From contig QEYB01001249.1 in NCBI GenBank assembly GCA_017562135.1, forward strand, positions 124,001 to 188,000: a stretch of DNA of 64,000 bases, read 5' to 3'. The notes below the pieces were generated by a model. That model saw only the letters and a list, made by a program, of their open reading frames with translations, was not told the origin of the DNA and searched no databases. The DNA is from Dipylidium caninum (Eukaryota; Platyhelminthes; Cestoda; Cyclophyllidea; Dipylidiidae). Below are positions 26,801 to 38,600 of this stretch, piece by piece; the stretch's first letter is position 1; every line of letters starts with the position of its first letter. Made by a program: the position numbers and the translations under genes.

Positions 26801-29800
26801 GTAGCGGTGCCGTAGCTTTGCCCATCACGTTTTCGCTCGGCCGAGAATTCGCTAGTCGTTCCCTCCTCAACCCTGCCCCCGCCCCCGTCCCCATGTTTCC
26901 CTACTATCTTTTCCCGTCTTTTTGAAAGTCCCCTTCCTCTATAGGCCTCTTATGCATGCTGTGCTCTTAGCTATTGTTTCGGACTTCTCTGCCCTCGTCC
27001 CCCCCCCCCTTATTATTATTATTACTTTTGCCCTTAAACTTACGCACGTTGAGCTGTGTGTCTAGCCTTCTTGTTTCTTTGCTGTCTGTCACCTATCCTC
27101 GCCTCTGTTCTGGTCGTATCGCAGATGTTAATTCTGGAAGCCGCGAAAGACACTGCCGTTGCCCTTCGAAGCACCTTATTGGCTGCCGCGCAGGTTCAAG
27201 GTCGTCCCACCGGTGACCCATTGATGAAGGAGGTGAAGACATACGAGAGTGTAAGTATAAAATCCTCTCACATGTTCGCCTTGCCGGATCGTGTTAATCT
27301 TTATAAGGTCCGGGGCATTCACACTCTTTGTAGAATGTGGAATCGAGTGTGGCGCGTCTCGAAAAGGCCGTGAACTCCATCGACATGGAGTCGACACGCG
27401 GAACCAAGGCTCTCCTCGCGACTGCTCATCTCTGCCACCAATTGGCCAGTCGTATGTCTCCTCCCTCGGCTACCGTTCAACCGGCTGCTGTGAGTCTAAA
27501 CGATCTGGGCAGTGCCACAACCCTGATATCTACCGCTTCCAGCTTGGTCTCGCGCTACCTCGCACCGGATGAACTGTCACGCGCCACGGAGGCACCTCTT
27601 CAGATGACTCTAGACAAAGCCTTGACCGCGGCCTCGTCGCGCAGGCAGGACGATGCCGTTCTGTGCGCCACCGCCACGAGACACACTGTCTTGGATCTGG
27701 CCAGCGCGTGTCAGGTGCGTCGTCCGATCCAAATCCTTTCACGTAGCCCTGTTTTCCCTCACCCTAAGGTGGTATCCCCTCCTTTATTCTACGTCATTGG
27801 CCTTGATGCGTCCTTGATCGCGATAAGCTGGTTCGTCAAAATCCTCTTGGATTAGAACCGCTACGCCTGAGGGCATCGCGCGCCCACAGGCGACTCTTTG
27901 ACTCGCGATCACGTGGTGCCATTTGGGAGTGTCAGTCCCAGCCCAGGTGCATTTGATCCACTCGTCGGAAGGTGTTGCGATAACTGCGCTAAGTAAACAT
28001 CAACACCGATCATGTGTGTGTTTGTGTGTGTGTGGGTTTACTGCCAATCTAAATTGTTTACATGAGGGCGAGAGGCTGGCGGAGACGAACAATACACACC
28101 CAAACACCTCATAACGTTATGCAACAGCCTGTGTTTGGCTAATTCAGTAATCAACTCGCGACCAGGTCCCACCTCATCAGGGCGGAGAGGCTTTTTGTTT
28201 TGTACCAGAATCTCGATAGGGGCGAGGGGATTGGAGACGGACCCGGAGGGGTCATCCAACTTTCCGTGTCCCTCGGGGAGATTAGCGACGCCTTGCCTCC
28301 GCCTCCGCCTCCTCCTCCTCCTCCTCTTTCCGCCGTGTAAGATACGATCAGCCAATGAGATTAGTTCTCGGGATTTAGCCCAAGCCAAATGACCGCGCCT
28401 CCGCTAGGTGGTTTATTTTTTTCCGCATAGACACCGTCAGCTCACCGCTCTCTTCACCGTTACACTTCGCGATAAGCTTTGAAGGTGCTAGTAAATTTCA
28501 TCTGGATACATTCGTGGCTCTTTTTCCTTAAACTACTTCATGGTTGGTGAGTCCATTTGTGTCCCCGGTGCCTACCCGCGTCGATTGTATTACATCCCAC
28601 GCCTCTTCCGCGTGTATTAGGCTCACCATAACAGTGGTGGCGGTAGGCATACCTTTCCTCGACTTCTGCTGTGCACTTTCCTAATTTATTACGTTTGCTA
28701 AACTAATAGACCCATCGTTAGGCGTGGGGAAGGTGAAAGAGTTCGCATGGACAGAGATCTCTCTATTTTTAAGCTACTGTTTATCACACTCTGCCTCCTT
28801 GCTCCATTTTCCACCAACTCGGAAGACTTTTTTCTAGCGGTTCATTCGAATTGTCCACTTCCGCTGCTGTGCGGGCTATGCCCACACGCATTAGTGCGTT
28901 GTGTGTTCGCTAACCACCCACTCCATTGGTCAAGCTTCTCCGCTGCCCAGCAGCTATTGGTCGCTTTGAGCCAATCAGACTGTTGCACTTTGTCCTTTGC
29001 GGCTATTTATTGCGGCTATGTCGGGAGGTAGGCGTTAAATTTCCCCTGCCTTGTCATGTGGAGCTGTTTTTGGCTTTCAGAATTTGCAACGGCAACACGA
29101 CATCAAAGAGAAATTCCGGGTAGATAGCCGGGAATTGGTGAGGAAAGTTCTCAATGAGGTGGCTGAACTCATGGATGCTGTTAAATGCGTAAGTTGTTTG
29201 TCATTACACATTAGAGACTGTTCATTTTCTCGCTTTTAAGTGATACGGTATATTTTAAATCATTTAAAGGTGGTGACTGATGGTAAAGCGGTGGACTCCA
29301 CTCGAGTGGGAAATTCGGCGGCTAAAATTAGCGCCTTGATCAGTGAACTCATGAGACTGGTAGACGCAATGCGAGGTTGGGCCACTTTTTTGTTCAAATT
29401 CTCCCCTTTCTATCGCAATAGTTGTACCACTCTATTTCGCTTTATCTTCTTTCTTTTACAGATAATCCGCGCCTTGTAATGTACTTCCGTGCCAGCGATC
29501 CTGAGTGTGGGTGCCTTCCTACGCTATTACCCGTAAGCATGTTTATACATGCACTTATATGCGTATATACATGTATATTTTAGGGAGAGATGTAGCAGAG
29601 AAGTACCTAGGCCGTCACATTGCCTTTCACCATCACTACGAGTCCTGCACCGAACCCGGTATGGCGCTACACTGCGACTGTCTTACTTGAGTTCACTCGT
29701 CTCGATATTAACGAGTAATACGACCTGCCATTTCAGATGGCTTTTTCAGATCGACCAGCAGTCAGATTAGCTGTCTTCAATCTCAACTCGACTCAACAGG

Positions 29801-31732
29801 TCGTCCTTTGACCGCAACTCAGGCCAGTATGGAGGCTGACCGACGAATAGACGCCGCTCTTGGCCTGTTAGAAGGCGACCTCCACAGGGTAGGTGTGTTG
29901 CTGGCTTCACTGGTAATGATGTTGATGGTAGTGTGAGGGCAGAGGTGAAGTAGCCCCAGCTAGGTGGGTTGTACTCTCTCTTCCACATGAGGTGAGTGAA
30001 TGAGGCCTCGGACAATGAGATATGTTTGGGTTACTTGGTGCTGTGCATTCTCCTCTCTTCCACACCAGTGACCGAACATATTCACATTGTCCGGCCTAGA
30101 ACGTCAGGCCCAGCATCCCTTCTGAGCCCTCCGGTTTTTTATCTACCGCGCCTTTGAGACCATTGAGGCGTGTGTGTGTGTCGCCTGAGCGCTTCGGTCT
30201 GTGAACTTTTAGAACATGCAAAACGCCACCAATGGGAAGGTGGAGGATCACACTCAGCCAATCCTGATCCTCGCGCGTTCGGTCACTCTGGCGGTAAGGG
30301 GATTCGTGCAGGCTGCAAAACTGGCCTTCGGAAATAAAGCTACTGCCATCTTGGGTCGACTGGTACGTTGCAGCCTGGCTCATTGTCCCCGCTTTAACTC
30401 GGTGATCGGTGAATAACCAATCAATCCACTCGGCATTCATATATTCACATGTGTATATTACTGGCGTTGGAATAGGACTTGTCAGTTGCCCTGACAACAG
30501 AGCAACTGTGCGAGTTGGCCCGACTCTGCTCGGAGACGCGATCGGAGGGACCGTACACAGCCCCCTGTGGACGATCCTGTCCGTGTGATGCCGTCCAGAG
30601 AGCGTCTGTTAAACGCTGTCCGACAGGTGGCCGTCACAAGTGGCGAACTGCTCTACGCCATACAATCCAACGTCCACATCTCCGCGGCCAACTTGAGCGC
30701 TGTCCAGGTAGGCCATACGCACAAATACACACACAAACACCAGCGTCATCGGACCTTGTGCGCGCGACCGTGCAAGCCGCTCGACGGAGTGGTGTGGTAG
30801 TGCCTGTTCGACTGTCCCTCGGGTATAAACAAAGGGGGCTTGTGCCTCTCTACCGGAGATGTGTGAGTCTCGAGGCCACGGCTCGTGCCTATAAACAAAG
30901 CGAGTGCAGCGGAAACTACCTGTTTATGTACAAAGTCCGCACTTTCTCTGCGTTTGTGTGTCAGTCGAAATCAATACTCGGTCTTGACATTGTTTGTCCC
31001 AAGCCACTTAATGACACCCCGCCAACACTCTCCTCCGGTCCTGGCGAGTGCCGGAGTCATCGTGTGGGAGTGGAGGGCGGCTGAATGCCTGCCTGCAGGG
31101 GCACCGTCGCCTCGTACAAGTTTGGTTAGAGGAAGGAATCAAAAGTGGTCCCGTTCGATCTAAATACGCCACGAGCCTGTCCAATCACTTGCAATTTGAC
31201 GGTTTAAGATTGGTGGGCGGTAGAGTGGTGTATGTATTTGCTGCCTGGTGTTGAGACTGCTCGCCTCGCTTGTGATTGGGAGATGGCCACTTTAACGACT
31301 TTTCTCCCTCTCTCGATGACTTTATGCGTGAATGCGTGGCCAACTGTTCCACCTCACTTCTTCCCTCTCGCTCTCCCACCAGACGGCGGCGCGAGCAGTG
31401 AAGGAGCAGACGGACAACATGGCCTCGAGGGTTCGCAATTGTGATCCCATCTTCGCTCACTTACCGTCGCAGGGCGGATTTGCGGTTGCTGATCCCGGCC
31501 AAGTTCCTCCCCCTTCCTCACATCAACGTCAGGTGGGTTAGTGGCGGAATTTCCATCTTCTCAAGGCGTTGTGTCCACGCGTCAGGTAGTTTCATTCGCC
31601 CCTTCTCTCCGTCAATAGGTCGAGAATTCGCGAGATCAAGGTTACAACGAACAGGCGAATTTGAATAACCTACACGACGAGATGGACAGGTTGGGCCACA
31701 GCCTCACCAGAGAAAGGGAAGGCGTGAGCTGA
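8805..31732 (+). CDS. TLN: Talin (about 40 exons)
   Basis: Talin binds integrin beta tails through its FERM head and links them to actin through a rod of helical bundles, at the cytoplasmic face of adhesion sites. The whole architecture is readable: F0-F3 head (exons 1-9), rod (exons 10-35) and a divergent C-terminal I/LWEQ-like domain. About 8.45 kb of coding exon predicts roughly 2,800 residues, somewhat longer than vertebrate talins (~2,540). The start is ATG 8805 in strong context (CCACCCATGG), right after a splice-acceptor-like AG. Diagnostic words include KMKGKN, KWAASP, QLIAGYIDIILKK and VSGIIADLDTTI. Splice phases agree across nearly all junctions, but seven exons need a one-base correction to stay in frame: +1 in exons 11, 18, 19, 24, 27 and 39, -1 in exon 22. 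Each break leaves homologous talin sequence on both sides, so consensus errors are more likely than decay. One intron uses a GC donor and one exon is only 12 nt. Confidence 0.96.
9101..9113. repeat. C13 homopolymer in talin intron 1
   Basis: A run of 13 C lies between talin exons 1 and 2. Runs like this are where consensus length is least reliable. Confidence 0.9.
9557..9674. repeat. Two TG/GT dinucleotide runs in talin intron 2
   Basis: The runs cover about 9557-9572 and 9654-9674, separated by ordinary sequence. They are simple microsatellites. Confidence 0.8.
9918..9983 (+). repeat. 33 bp perfect tandem duplication in talin intron 2
   Basis: Two identical 33 bp units (9918-9950 and 9951-9983) starting CTTGACAATGATAGATCACC lie head to tail. 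They are intronic and not coding. The perfect match suggests a recent slippage event. Confidence 0.9.
13505..13520. promoter_or_regulatory. GTCAC-N6-GTGAC dyad, copy 3
   Basis: This copy, GTCACATATATGTGAC, is a perfect 16 bp palindrome. It lies in the long talin intron between exons 5 and 6 (13083-15126), which otherwise shows nothing recognisable. Confidence 0.45.
18207..23392 (+). other. TLN: Talin exons 10-22: linker and first half of the rod
   Basis: Exons: 18207-18504, 18612-19200, 19280-19474, 20012-20182, 20279-20533, 20599-20838, 20930-21148, 21225-21356, 21433-21697, 21858-22730, 22799-22985, 23077-23199, 23250-23392. Exon 10 encodes the polar, Gln-rich linker between head and rod. 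The rest are alanine-rich amphipathic helices with talin-rod spacing, for example LVVKAKNLA and TSQLVACTK. Frame breaks: one extra base near G4 18888-18891, near C4 21573-21576 and near C4 21940-21943, and one missing base near 23322-23326. Exon lengths modulo 3 match these breaks exactly. Confidence 0.88.
23510..27714 (+). other. TLN: Talin exons 23-33: second half of the rod
   Basis: Exons: 23510-23521 (12 nt micro-exon), 23717-24020, 24095-24282, 24356-24500, 24698-24959, 25031-25177, 25258-25674, 25754-26007, 26087-26270, 27125-27250, 27334-27714. Exon 24 is followed by a GC donor (GAG|GCAAGT). Extra bases are inferred at GG 23744-23745 and in the C6 run 24952-24957. The best conserved blocks are APGQAECQRAL in exon 26 and VSGIIADLDTTILFASSGTL in exon 30, both hallmarks of talin rods. 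Confidence 0.88.
27715..29080 (+). other. Large talin intron between exons 33 and 34
   Basis: This 1.37 kb intron holds a short TG run near 28015-28031, a CCTCCG-type pyrimidine tract near 28293-28325 and a GCCAATCAG word near 28970-28978. No coding exon with acceptable phase was found. The other talin introns over 300 bp (9416-11543, 11674-12468, 13083-15126, 15255-16198, 16368-17264, 17421-17831, 19475-20011, 26271-27124, 29376-29736, 29889-30212, 30708-31382) likewise show no gene. Confidence 0.5.
29081..31732 (+). other. TLN: Talin C-terminal exons: last rod bundle and I/LWEQ-like domain
   Basis: Exons: 29081-29188, 29270-29375, 29737-29888 (acceptor uncertain), 30213-30362, 30476-30707 (one extra C in the C5 run 30561-30565), 31383-31532, 31619-31732 (TGA). 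A candidate 71 bp exon at 29462-29532 also has valid splice signals but breaks the phase of the next exon, so it is left out. The helices align with the talin I/LWEQ actin-binding module (QPILILARSVTLAVRGFVQAA; RERLLNAVRQVAVTSGELLYA; AARAVKEQTDNMASRV) but are much less conserved than the rest. The last exon is a charged helix, as in the talin dimerisation tail. Its final codons include a possible GTGAGC donor, so a further exon cannot be excluded. Confidence 0.75.
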
Positions 31733-32666
31733 GGCAGCGTGGTCCGCCTCCCCGGCCCTCCCTTCTCTCCTCGTTCGCCTCCTCCGCCTCCGCCTCTGTG
31801 GTCTCCAGTGCGCACAATCATGTCACATAGATCTTAGGAAACGGCGTGACAAGAACAGGCGACGATAGTGTCAATTGCGTTTAATTATTTCCGTTTCCGC
31901 TTTATCTTCACCCTTCGCCTCTTTCACCTCCCCCCCCCCCCCACCTTCTTTCCATTAGACTTTCTTCCGCCTTACGAGATGGCACACACACCCACGTGCG
32001 CACCCACACCCCCGTCGTCCTCCGCCCCACCGCTTAAATTTGCGTTTTGCATGTGCTTTTTCAGCGCTTCGTAAAACCGGTTGCTGATATGTCTACATCT
32101 CCCTTCCCTTCCTCCTGACTCAAGTCTCCGATCATTTTTTCTCCTTTCCTCGAGTCATTCTGTCGTCCCACAGACCCACCTTCGCCCGGCTACGTCTTAC
32201 CCGTCTCCCGAGATGTAACATCCTATTAATTCCCTCCTCCGTCCTCCAGCCCCACGTTCCTTTTGCCTCTTATTCTTATTTGGTACCCCAAAGATGTCCA
32301 CGATATACAGGTTACACACACACAGACACACTTTAACTGGAGTGGCCGTGGTGTGCTTCCGTGCTCTCTCCTAGGCTACTATTCCACCCTCTGTTGATAA
32401 TACAAGTCCTCACTTCTTACTCGGCAGTAGTTGTTGCCTGGGCTGTGAAACGCACGCGAACTCAACGGAATCCACTCAATTGTTAGTAATTTTGTGCCTT
32501 CGAAAAGTGGAGAAAAGGTAAAGCGATTTGAGGCAGAAGGTGTCGCGAAATGTGGGAGGAGGCGGGTCCTAGCGTGGATTTACTCGAAGAACGGGAGATT
32601 AGACGGACAAAGTGAGACGAGGCGAGAGACGTGTGGACAAAGCGGGGGAACGGGAGTTGACGGGGC
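31733..32666. other. Convergent intergenic region between talin and NAXE
   Basis: The 3' ends of talin (+) and NAXE (-) face each other across 934 bp. It contains a C13 run (31930-31942) and pyrimidine-rich sequence. It should hold both 3' untranslated regions; no canonical AATAAA was pinned to either gene. Confidence 0.5.
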
Positions 32667-35600
32667 CTACTTGCTGGGGGTCGACGGGTCGCTCGTTTGA
32701 GGTCCCTTCAGGAGAACTACTGGAGAGGCTCCCGGATACGGGGGCAGACACAAATTGTACTTATCCGCCAGGATCGGGGGTACGAATCGGCCGCCTGCCG
32801 GGGAAAAAAGAATTTTTACTTATAAGCTCTCAGTGGCATTGACTGCTTAAAGTCGGGGAGCGGTTTGTTGGTCGAGAGACGCTACCGAGAAAGTGGAAGC
32901 GACCGTTGAAACGCTGGGCGCAGAGTTTTGGTGCCGTGAGCGAGATCAGACAGTCGGGTTGCAGAGTGTCCTCCGTCTCCGTCTTCTCGTTGACCTCCCA
33001 GCCTGCAGAGCAGAACAGACCAGAGTGCTGGCTTCGTCTCCCCCACGCCGCACCCCCCCACCCCCCACTTCTGCCCCGAGAAGATAGTGTCCAAGTCTTA
33101 AATGAGTCGCCTCGACAAGGGGCAAACTAACCTGAGGGCACATCGATGGACGCAAGCGGCACTTTGAGGCTGGCAATGCGTTGAATAACCTCGGCAAAAT
33201 CGGGCTTCAAGGGGGGGTCGAAAACCGAAACCGAACAGTGCGTCAACAATGAGGTCGTAAGAAGACTCGAGGATTTTAACCTGGAGGGAGAGAAGGGCAA
33301 TAACAGGTGCTGAAGAAGGAGTGGAATCCCAGAATTCCCCTCTGTTGGCGAGAACACGCAACATCTCTAAGGAGGCAGGAAAAACGTGCTGCATGCATGG
33401 ATGCGCTTGTTCACGCCAAGTTGGCCTGTCAGCGGTGTCAACCTCTACGCTAACCAGGACACACGTCGTCCGACCATCCCCCCTGACGGTTACGGCAGTG
33501 TGACAAAGAGCTGAAGAGAATACGCCCGCCAGAGATCATCCAGCGAGATAATTGTAGGCTCCAGGTCATCTTCACCGGACGAGGTCGTGTAGTTGTGTCA
33601 CGATCATTCGATTTGACAAAGGAAGACGAATGACGACCCTTCGAGGGCAGATGAAGGGCAAACGCGACACAGTGGGAGGGAGGGAGGGAGAGCGGGAGGA
33701 AAGACCTGACGTGACTTAATTTTGTGCTCTTTTGTCCTTTTACATCGTCCTCGGGAAATGCATACCGAACTGAAATTAATTTTACCACCTCGTCCCCCTC
33801 TCGATCGTCTAACTGTCATGTCAAGTGGGATCGAGAGGCGTCGTCAGAATAAATTACCTCGAGAGAAAGCTAAAAAGACGCTAGTGTCGAGTCCAACATC
33901 TCGCCTCACTGCAGGAGCACACACTGTCAACGCAAACAATCCGCAGAACCACAGCCACCTCCACCCTTCACCGCCTCTTCCAACTTCCATTGCTGTCGAC
34001 AGACTTTTTTGAGATGCGCAACATTTCCTCGGTAATGGGGCCTGCGGGGAGTGCAACGCCTTTCCTCACCGTTTAGTCCTTGTTATTTTTCGCGACGGGA
34101 TACGTGACTGGCCATGAACATCGGCAACGGGACACAAAAACAGGCTGAGACAGTGAGAAGGTCGGCATTTTACTTTAACGAAGCCTCAAAAGCGACGCGG
34201 AGAAGAGTGAGGAGACGAGGGCGCTAGAATCGTCCCAACCACCGCTACTGCCCACTCCAAGGAGGGGCCATTGCCTTACACCCCTCCGTTTGTCTTAGGC
34301 TCACGTCTTCAGGCTTAAGCGCTCACAATTGATTGTCATCGACGGGAGGCGGACTCCCGAGGGGTCGGGAAGGGGCAGGAGGGAACACTGGGGCGAGAAA
34401 GTCGCACACAAAAGCCGTGGGGCAGTCTAGATTGTGAGTGTTAGGGCGAAAAGAAGTGAGCGCCAGCAATTTGAATGAATGGTGAGCGCTTTTAAAGAAG
34501 TGGGAGCAGGGACAGCAGTAAAAGCGGACAGTCGCCTCATTTCTTATGTCATAAAACAGCAAATTGGCAGTCCACCAGGCTATAATCACCGCCACGCCTC
34601 GGATTTATGGCTCTGCATGCTCTCAAAAATGGCCTACCAGTCGAGTAAGGGAAGCCGGTCGCATCACTGTCTTAGACTGCGATGACGAGAGGAGGAGAAG
34701 GGACGACGGCGCAGTGGGGCGTAGGGGATCGAGGGGAGGTCACGCAAGAATGTCCAAGTCGGGCGACCAATTAGAACACACTCAGCCAAAAATGGAGGGA
34801 GGAGACGGGGGGGGGGGGGGGGCTGGAAACTCTTGCTGGGGCAGGAGTAAGAAAGAATACGGGATAGATGGATGTATAGATGGATATTTGTGTCGCGATA
34901 TAATCACGAGGGAATAAAAAGAATTAGGGAAAGCGACCGAGTCTTTGAAGGAGGCGGATCAGCAGATGGACGGACGGATGAGTGAAAGGAGAAAAAAAAC
35001 AACAGGGAAAAAGTCATTATTGTTGGGATGTTGTAACACAAAAAGTGGAAATTTAAGTCGAAACTCCTCCGAGTAGCCTCAAACAATCGTGTCATAGGTA
35101 GAAGGTGGAGCGAAGCGCAGGCGGCAGGAGAAGGGAACAGAGTATTGGGAGAAATGGAAACAAAGAGAATTTTACTTAAAGTCTAAGGCTCAAAGTGAGA
35201 AAAAAGAGTGATGGGAGAGGCGAGACCTCCTGACAGCGGGGATTCGTCCAACCTCGGAAAGATTCGAGAGGAATAAAAAGGCAATCACTTATGAGCAATT
35301 CATCGCGGCCAAGGAGGCGGAAAGAGGAGGCGCCAGTCCACGGGGGATGAGGCTGATGGGCACGAGTGGTTTTACAGACATTTCAAAGGCGAAAGGTGGG
35401 CAGAGTAAAACAGTCCGGAGAGCAGGAAAATTCTTGTTTTTTTTAAAAAAAAGGAGCGATGAAGTAAATTGATTCGTCAGTGGTCGAAAGACAAGCACAC
35501 GGAAAGAGAAGGGAAAATGGTTAGAGTAAGGATTATAAAACCAAAAATTTAGACTGCCTACTAATCACTTATCGGAGTAAGGCATTTTAAAATTGCAACC

Positions 35601-38600
35601 TTTGGACCGCACACTCTCAATCTAGGCCAGCTGACGGAGATGAGGAGCAGAGAGGCAGATTGACGATTACATTGGAGGCTCCTCCTCAGTCCTCGAGAAG
35701 CATCGAAGGCCCACACCCGCTCTACCTCCACCTCAGGGTGATCCACCAGAGGCACGGCTGGTGTCAACTGTCACTGTCACTGCCACTGCCTCGTGTCAAC
35801 TGTTGCTGCGAGAGTGATGAGGTGGATGAGACAGTGAGGGGCGTGGGGAGGGGGAGAGGAGTAGGAGTAGGAGTAGGAGGAGGGTGGAGGAGAGGACGAC
35901 GAGGACGAAGACGAAGACGAAGAAAATGAAGAGGGGCATTTGTGGTCGCCGTCTCGGTTGGCCACCAATCGTCCACTTCGCTGCGATTGGTTTCGCCTTT
36001 ACTTCTCCCACCGCCTGCCTCGTCCACACCGCCGTCTCCTGCCTACGGGCCTCCGCTCCCCTCGTTGCGGATCTTCGAGCTACTCCTACTGACTGTGACG
36101 ACTCCCGTCCGTCCGTCCGTCCGTCTGTCCGGTGGATGGCAGTCTCCGCGTCCACCCGAAACCAACGTTGACACATTCACCGTATGCACGAAGAAGGAGG
36201 TCTTTGGCACAGATCTCCCACCACTCTCCCCCCCCCATCTCCCTACCCCTTCATTCCTCTCCCTTCCTCCCTCCCTCCCTCTCTCCTTCCCTCCTCTCCC
36301 TGTCGAGTCGTCTTCTTTGTGGTCGTTGAATTCTCTCCACTACCACGACTTCGATTTCCTCAATGAATTCGTCTTGTCCACGTCTATCGAGGACTCGAAT
36401 GCGACCGTCGTCCGCCCACCGTTTGACTCAGGCTGATGAGGGTGGTCGTGTGGTCTGTGGAATCACACTACCTCGGTCCTGTCATCGGCACACGTAAAAT
36501 CGGCGGCAACTTCGTCTCGTGGATGTGATCGCTGCGCGATGAAGAGGGATGGGGCAAGGGATCGGGGGGAGGAGGGGGTAGGAAGAAAACGAACCCAAAT
36601 GCAGAGTTGATTGGCCTCCTCCTGACCCGAAAGCCCCACCAGACTGTTCTTCATTGTCAGACAACATCTGAAGCGCGGAGAGGAAGGAGGCAAGGCAAAG
36701 AGTCGAGAAACTTACATCTGATGGAATGTAGGAGAGGAAGGAAATGCCCATTTTCTCGCATTGGGTCACCAGATTCTTGTAGAGTTGTTTCGTCGGTGAA
36801 CGCGGATAGTAGATTGTTGGTTTGTAGCCCTACATCCCGTGGAAGAAAGAAAGGGAAAAAAACTGCTTAGCATTCCTCATTTCCCCTCAAACACTACAAC
36901 TCAAGCCCATAATCTTGTGACATGTAATTGATAAATTGATGAATTAGTCGCCTTGGGGACAGTAAATCTCGATTTTGAATGCCCTACGCCCCGCCAACAA
37001 TCCCTTCACAGGAAACAGTGTTTGTTTTGCATGACTTAAATAATCCACTCGTTCCACTTCTTGTAGAAAGCCTGTCTTCGAAGTCTTTTCACTCAAGTGG
37101 TGTAGGATTGGGGTAAATGGAGGTGGGGAGAGGATGAATTCTGCGTTAAACGGAGAAAGAAGACGGCAGATGCAATTGAGATGAGAATTTCCCCTCCACT
37201 GAGGAAGACACAGATGGCAGTTGTCAAGCCATGGACTCCACTCCGCATGGAAGAGCCGCTTCCTACCGTTACCCGTGCGATATTAAATACTTTTTCCTCC
37301 CAATTCCCTGGAGAAGACAGTCGTGGTCGCGGTGACCACAATGTCCCTCACATGCGGTCACAATCGAGCAGCATCACCTTGGAGAGGTGAGCACAACCCC
37401 ACACGACAGACATACACCCAAGTCATCCTCCTCGGAAGCGATGAGGCTGTTGCTAAAACTTACAAAGAGCTTTAGGTGTCGAGCACAGACTAATCCGTCA
37501 CCGCCGTTGTTGCCGGGACCGCAGCAAATCAACACCCCGCCGTCGGAGGTCTTCATCGTGGACCGAGGATAGGCCTAAGGCAGAAGATGAGAATGGGAGG
37601 TCAGTGATGGGAATTTACGTAGGGTGGAGGCGCTAGGAGTGGGTCAGAGAGCAGGAGAGAGGAAGAAAAGGATCGCAGCATTAAGGGGAGGGATGAGGGT
37701 GGCGGTGGATAGTTTGAAAATCGTCAGGAGCTCAAATATCTAACTAGATGGCCAATTGGAGGCCTTCGCTGCGGTCTTGGGAAGCGGGGACGAGAGAAAC
37801 AAAGCCGGTTAAACGGCTTTTTTCGGTCAAGAGGCAAGTCCACCGCCACGAGCGAGTCGGGAATTAGGTGAAAAGGAGGGTGTGCATCCCAGTTGAAGCT
37901 GCAGGAGGTTGTATATAGCTCTAATTGCTGTCATCCTATCACCAGAAAGACAATTTACGTATTTTGACTTGACAATGAGTCAGTATACTCAGAGAAGGTG
38001 GGGGGAGAGGGAGGAGGGGAAGATCCCATAACACCAAAAAGTGCCTTCCGTGGGCGGAAGGGGATAAAACCCAGGGCCGTGATTGCGCGGAGATGAAATT
38101 TGTACCCCGAGGATCAGCTAAATCTTGCTACTTGTTAATTAAGAACAAGGAAGGCTAAAGAACATTCTAAATGGGCCACCGGAAGAGATATGGGGAAGAT
38201 TAAAGAAACAAGCCGACTCGACCGGTAAAACAGAGAGAAGCGGCCGTATGAAAAGTGCTGAACGCTCGCGAGCCTGGAATCTAACGATCACGGAGATGAT
38301 GAACACCCCTGACTGGAAAGGGGATTGGCGGATCCTTCAAGGGCGCTGCAGGATTTTCGTGTACACCGGCCTTCCCGTTCCTGTCACGTATGTGTGACAG
38401 CTTGCTATTCCTATTCGAGTACATTTGGAACGTCAAAAATTCGGCAAACCCGAGTCCGAAAGACTGAAGTAGAGATGTCAGACGAGTTATAGGATCTTAA
38501 GATGACAGATTTCCTCCTTGGTAAAAGGCGGTATGGAAAAGGAAATCACTCCGGTCAAAAAAGCCGACACCACAGAGAAAAATATATCGAGTATAAACAC

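Noticed and set aside
29462..29532. An additional 71 bp talin exon
   Set aside because: It has an acceptor and donor, but including it breaks the phase of the next conserved exon and its peptide does not resemble talin; kept only as an alternative.
18612..30707. Talin as a pseudogene
   Set aside because: All frame breaks are single bases, mostly at short G/C runs; splice sites, phases and conserved residues are intact, and similar breaks occur in other conserved genes here.
35796..36436. Open frames within inverted-repeat arm A and their mirror images in arm B as genes
   Set aside because: They are low-complexity and exist in three or more frames because of purine-rich and triplet repeats; the copies differ by frame-shifting indels.
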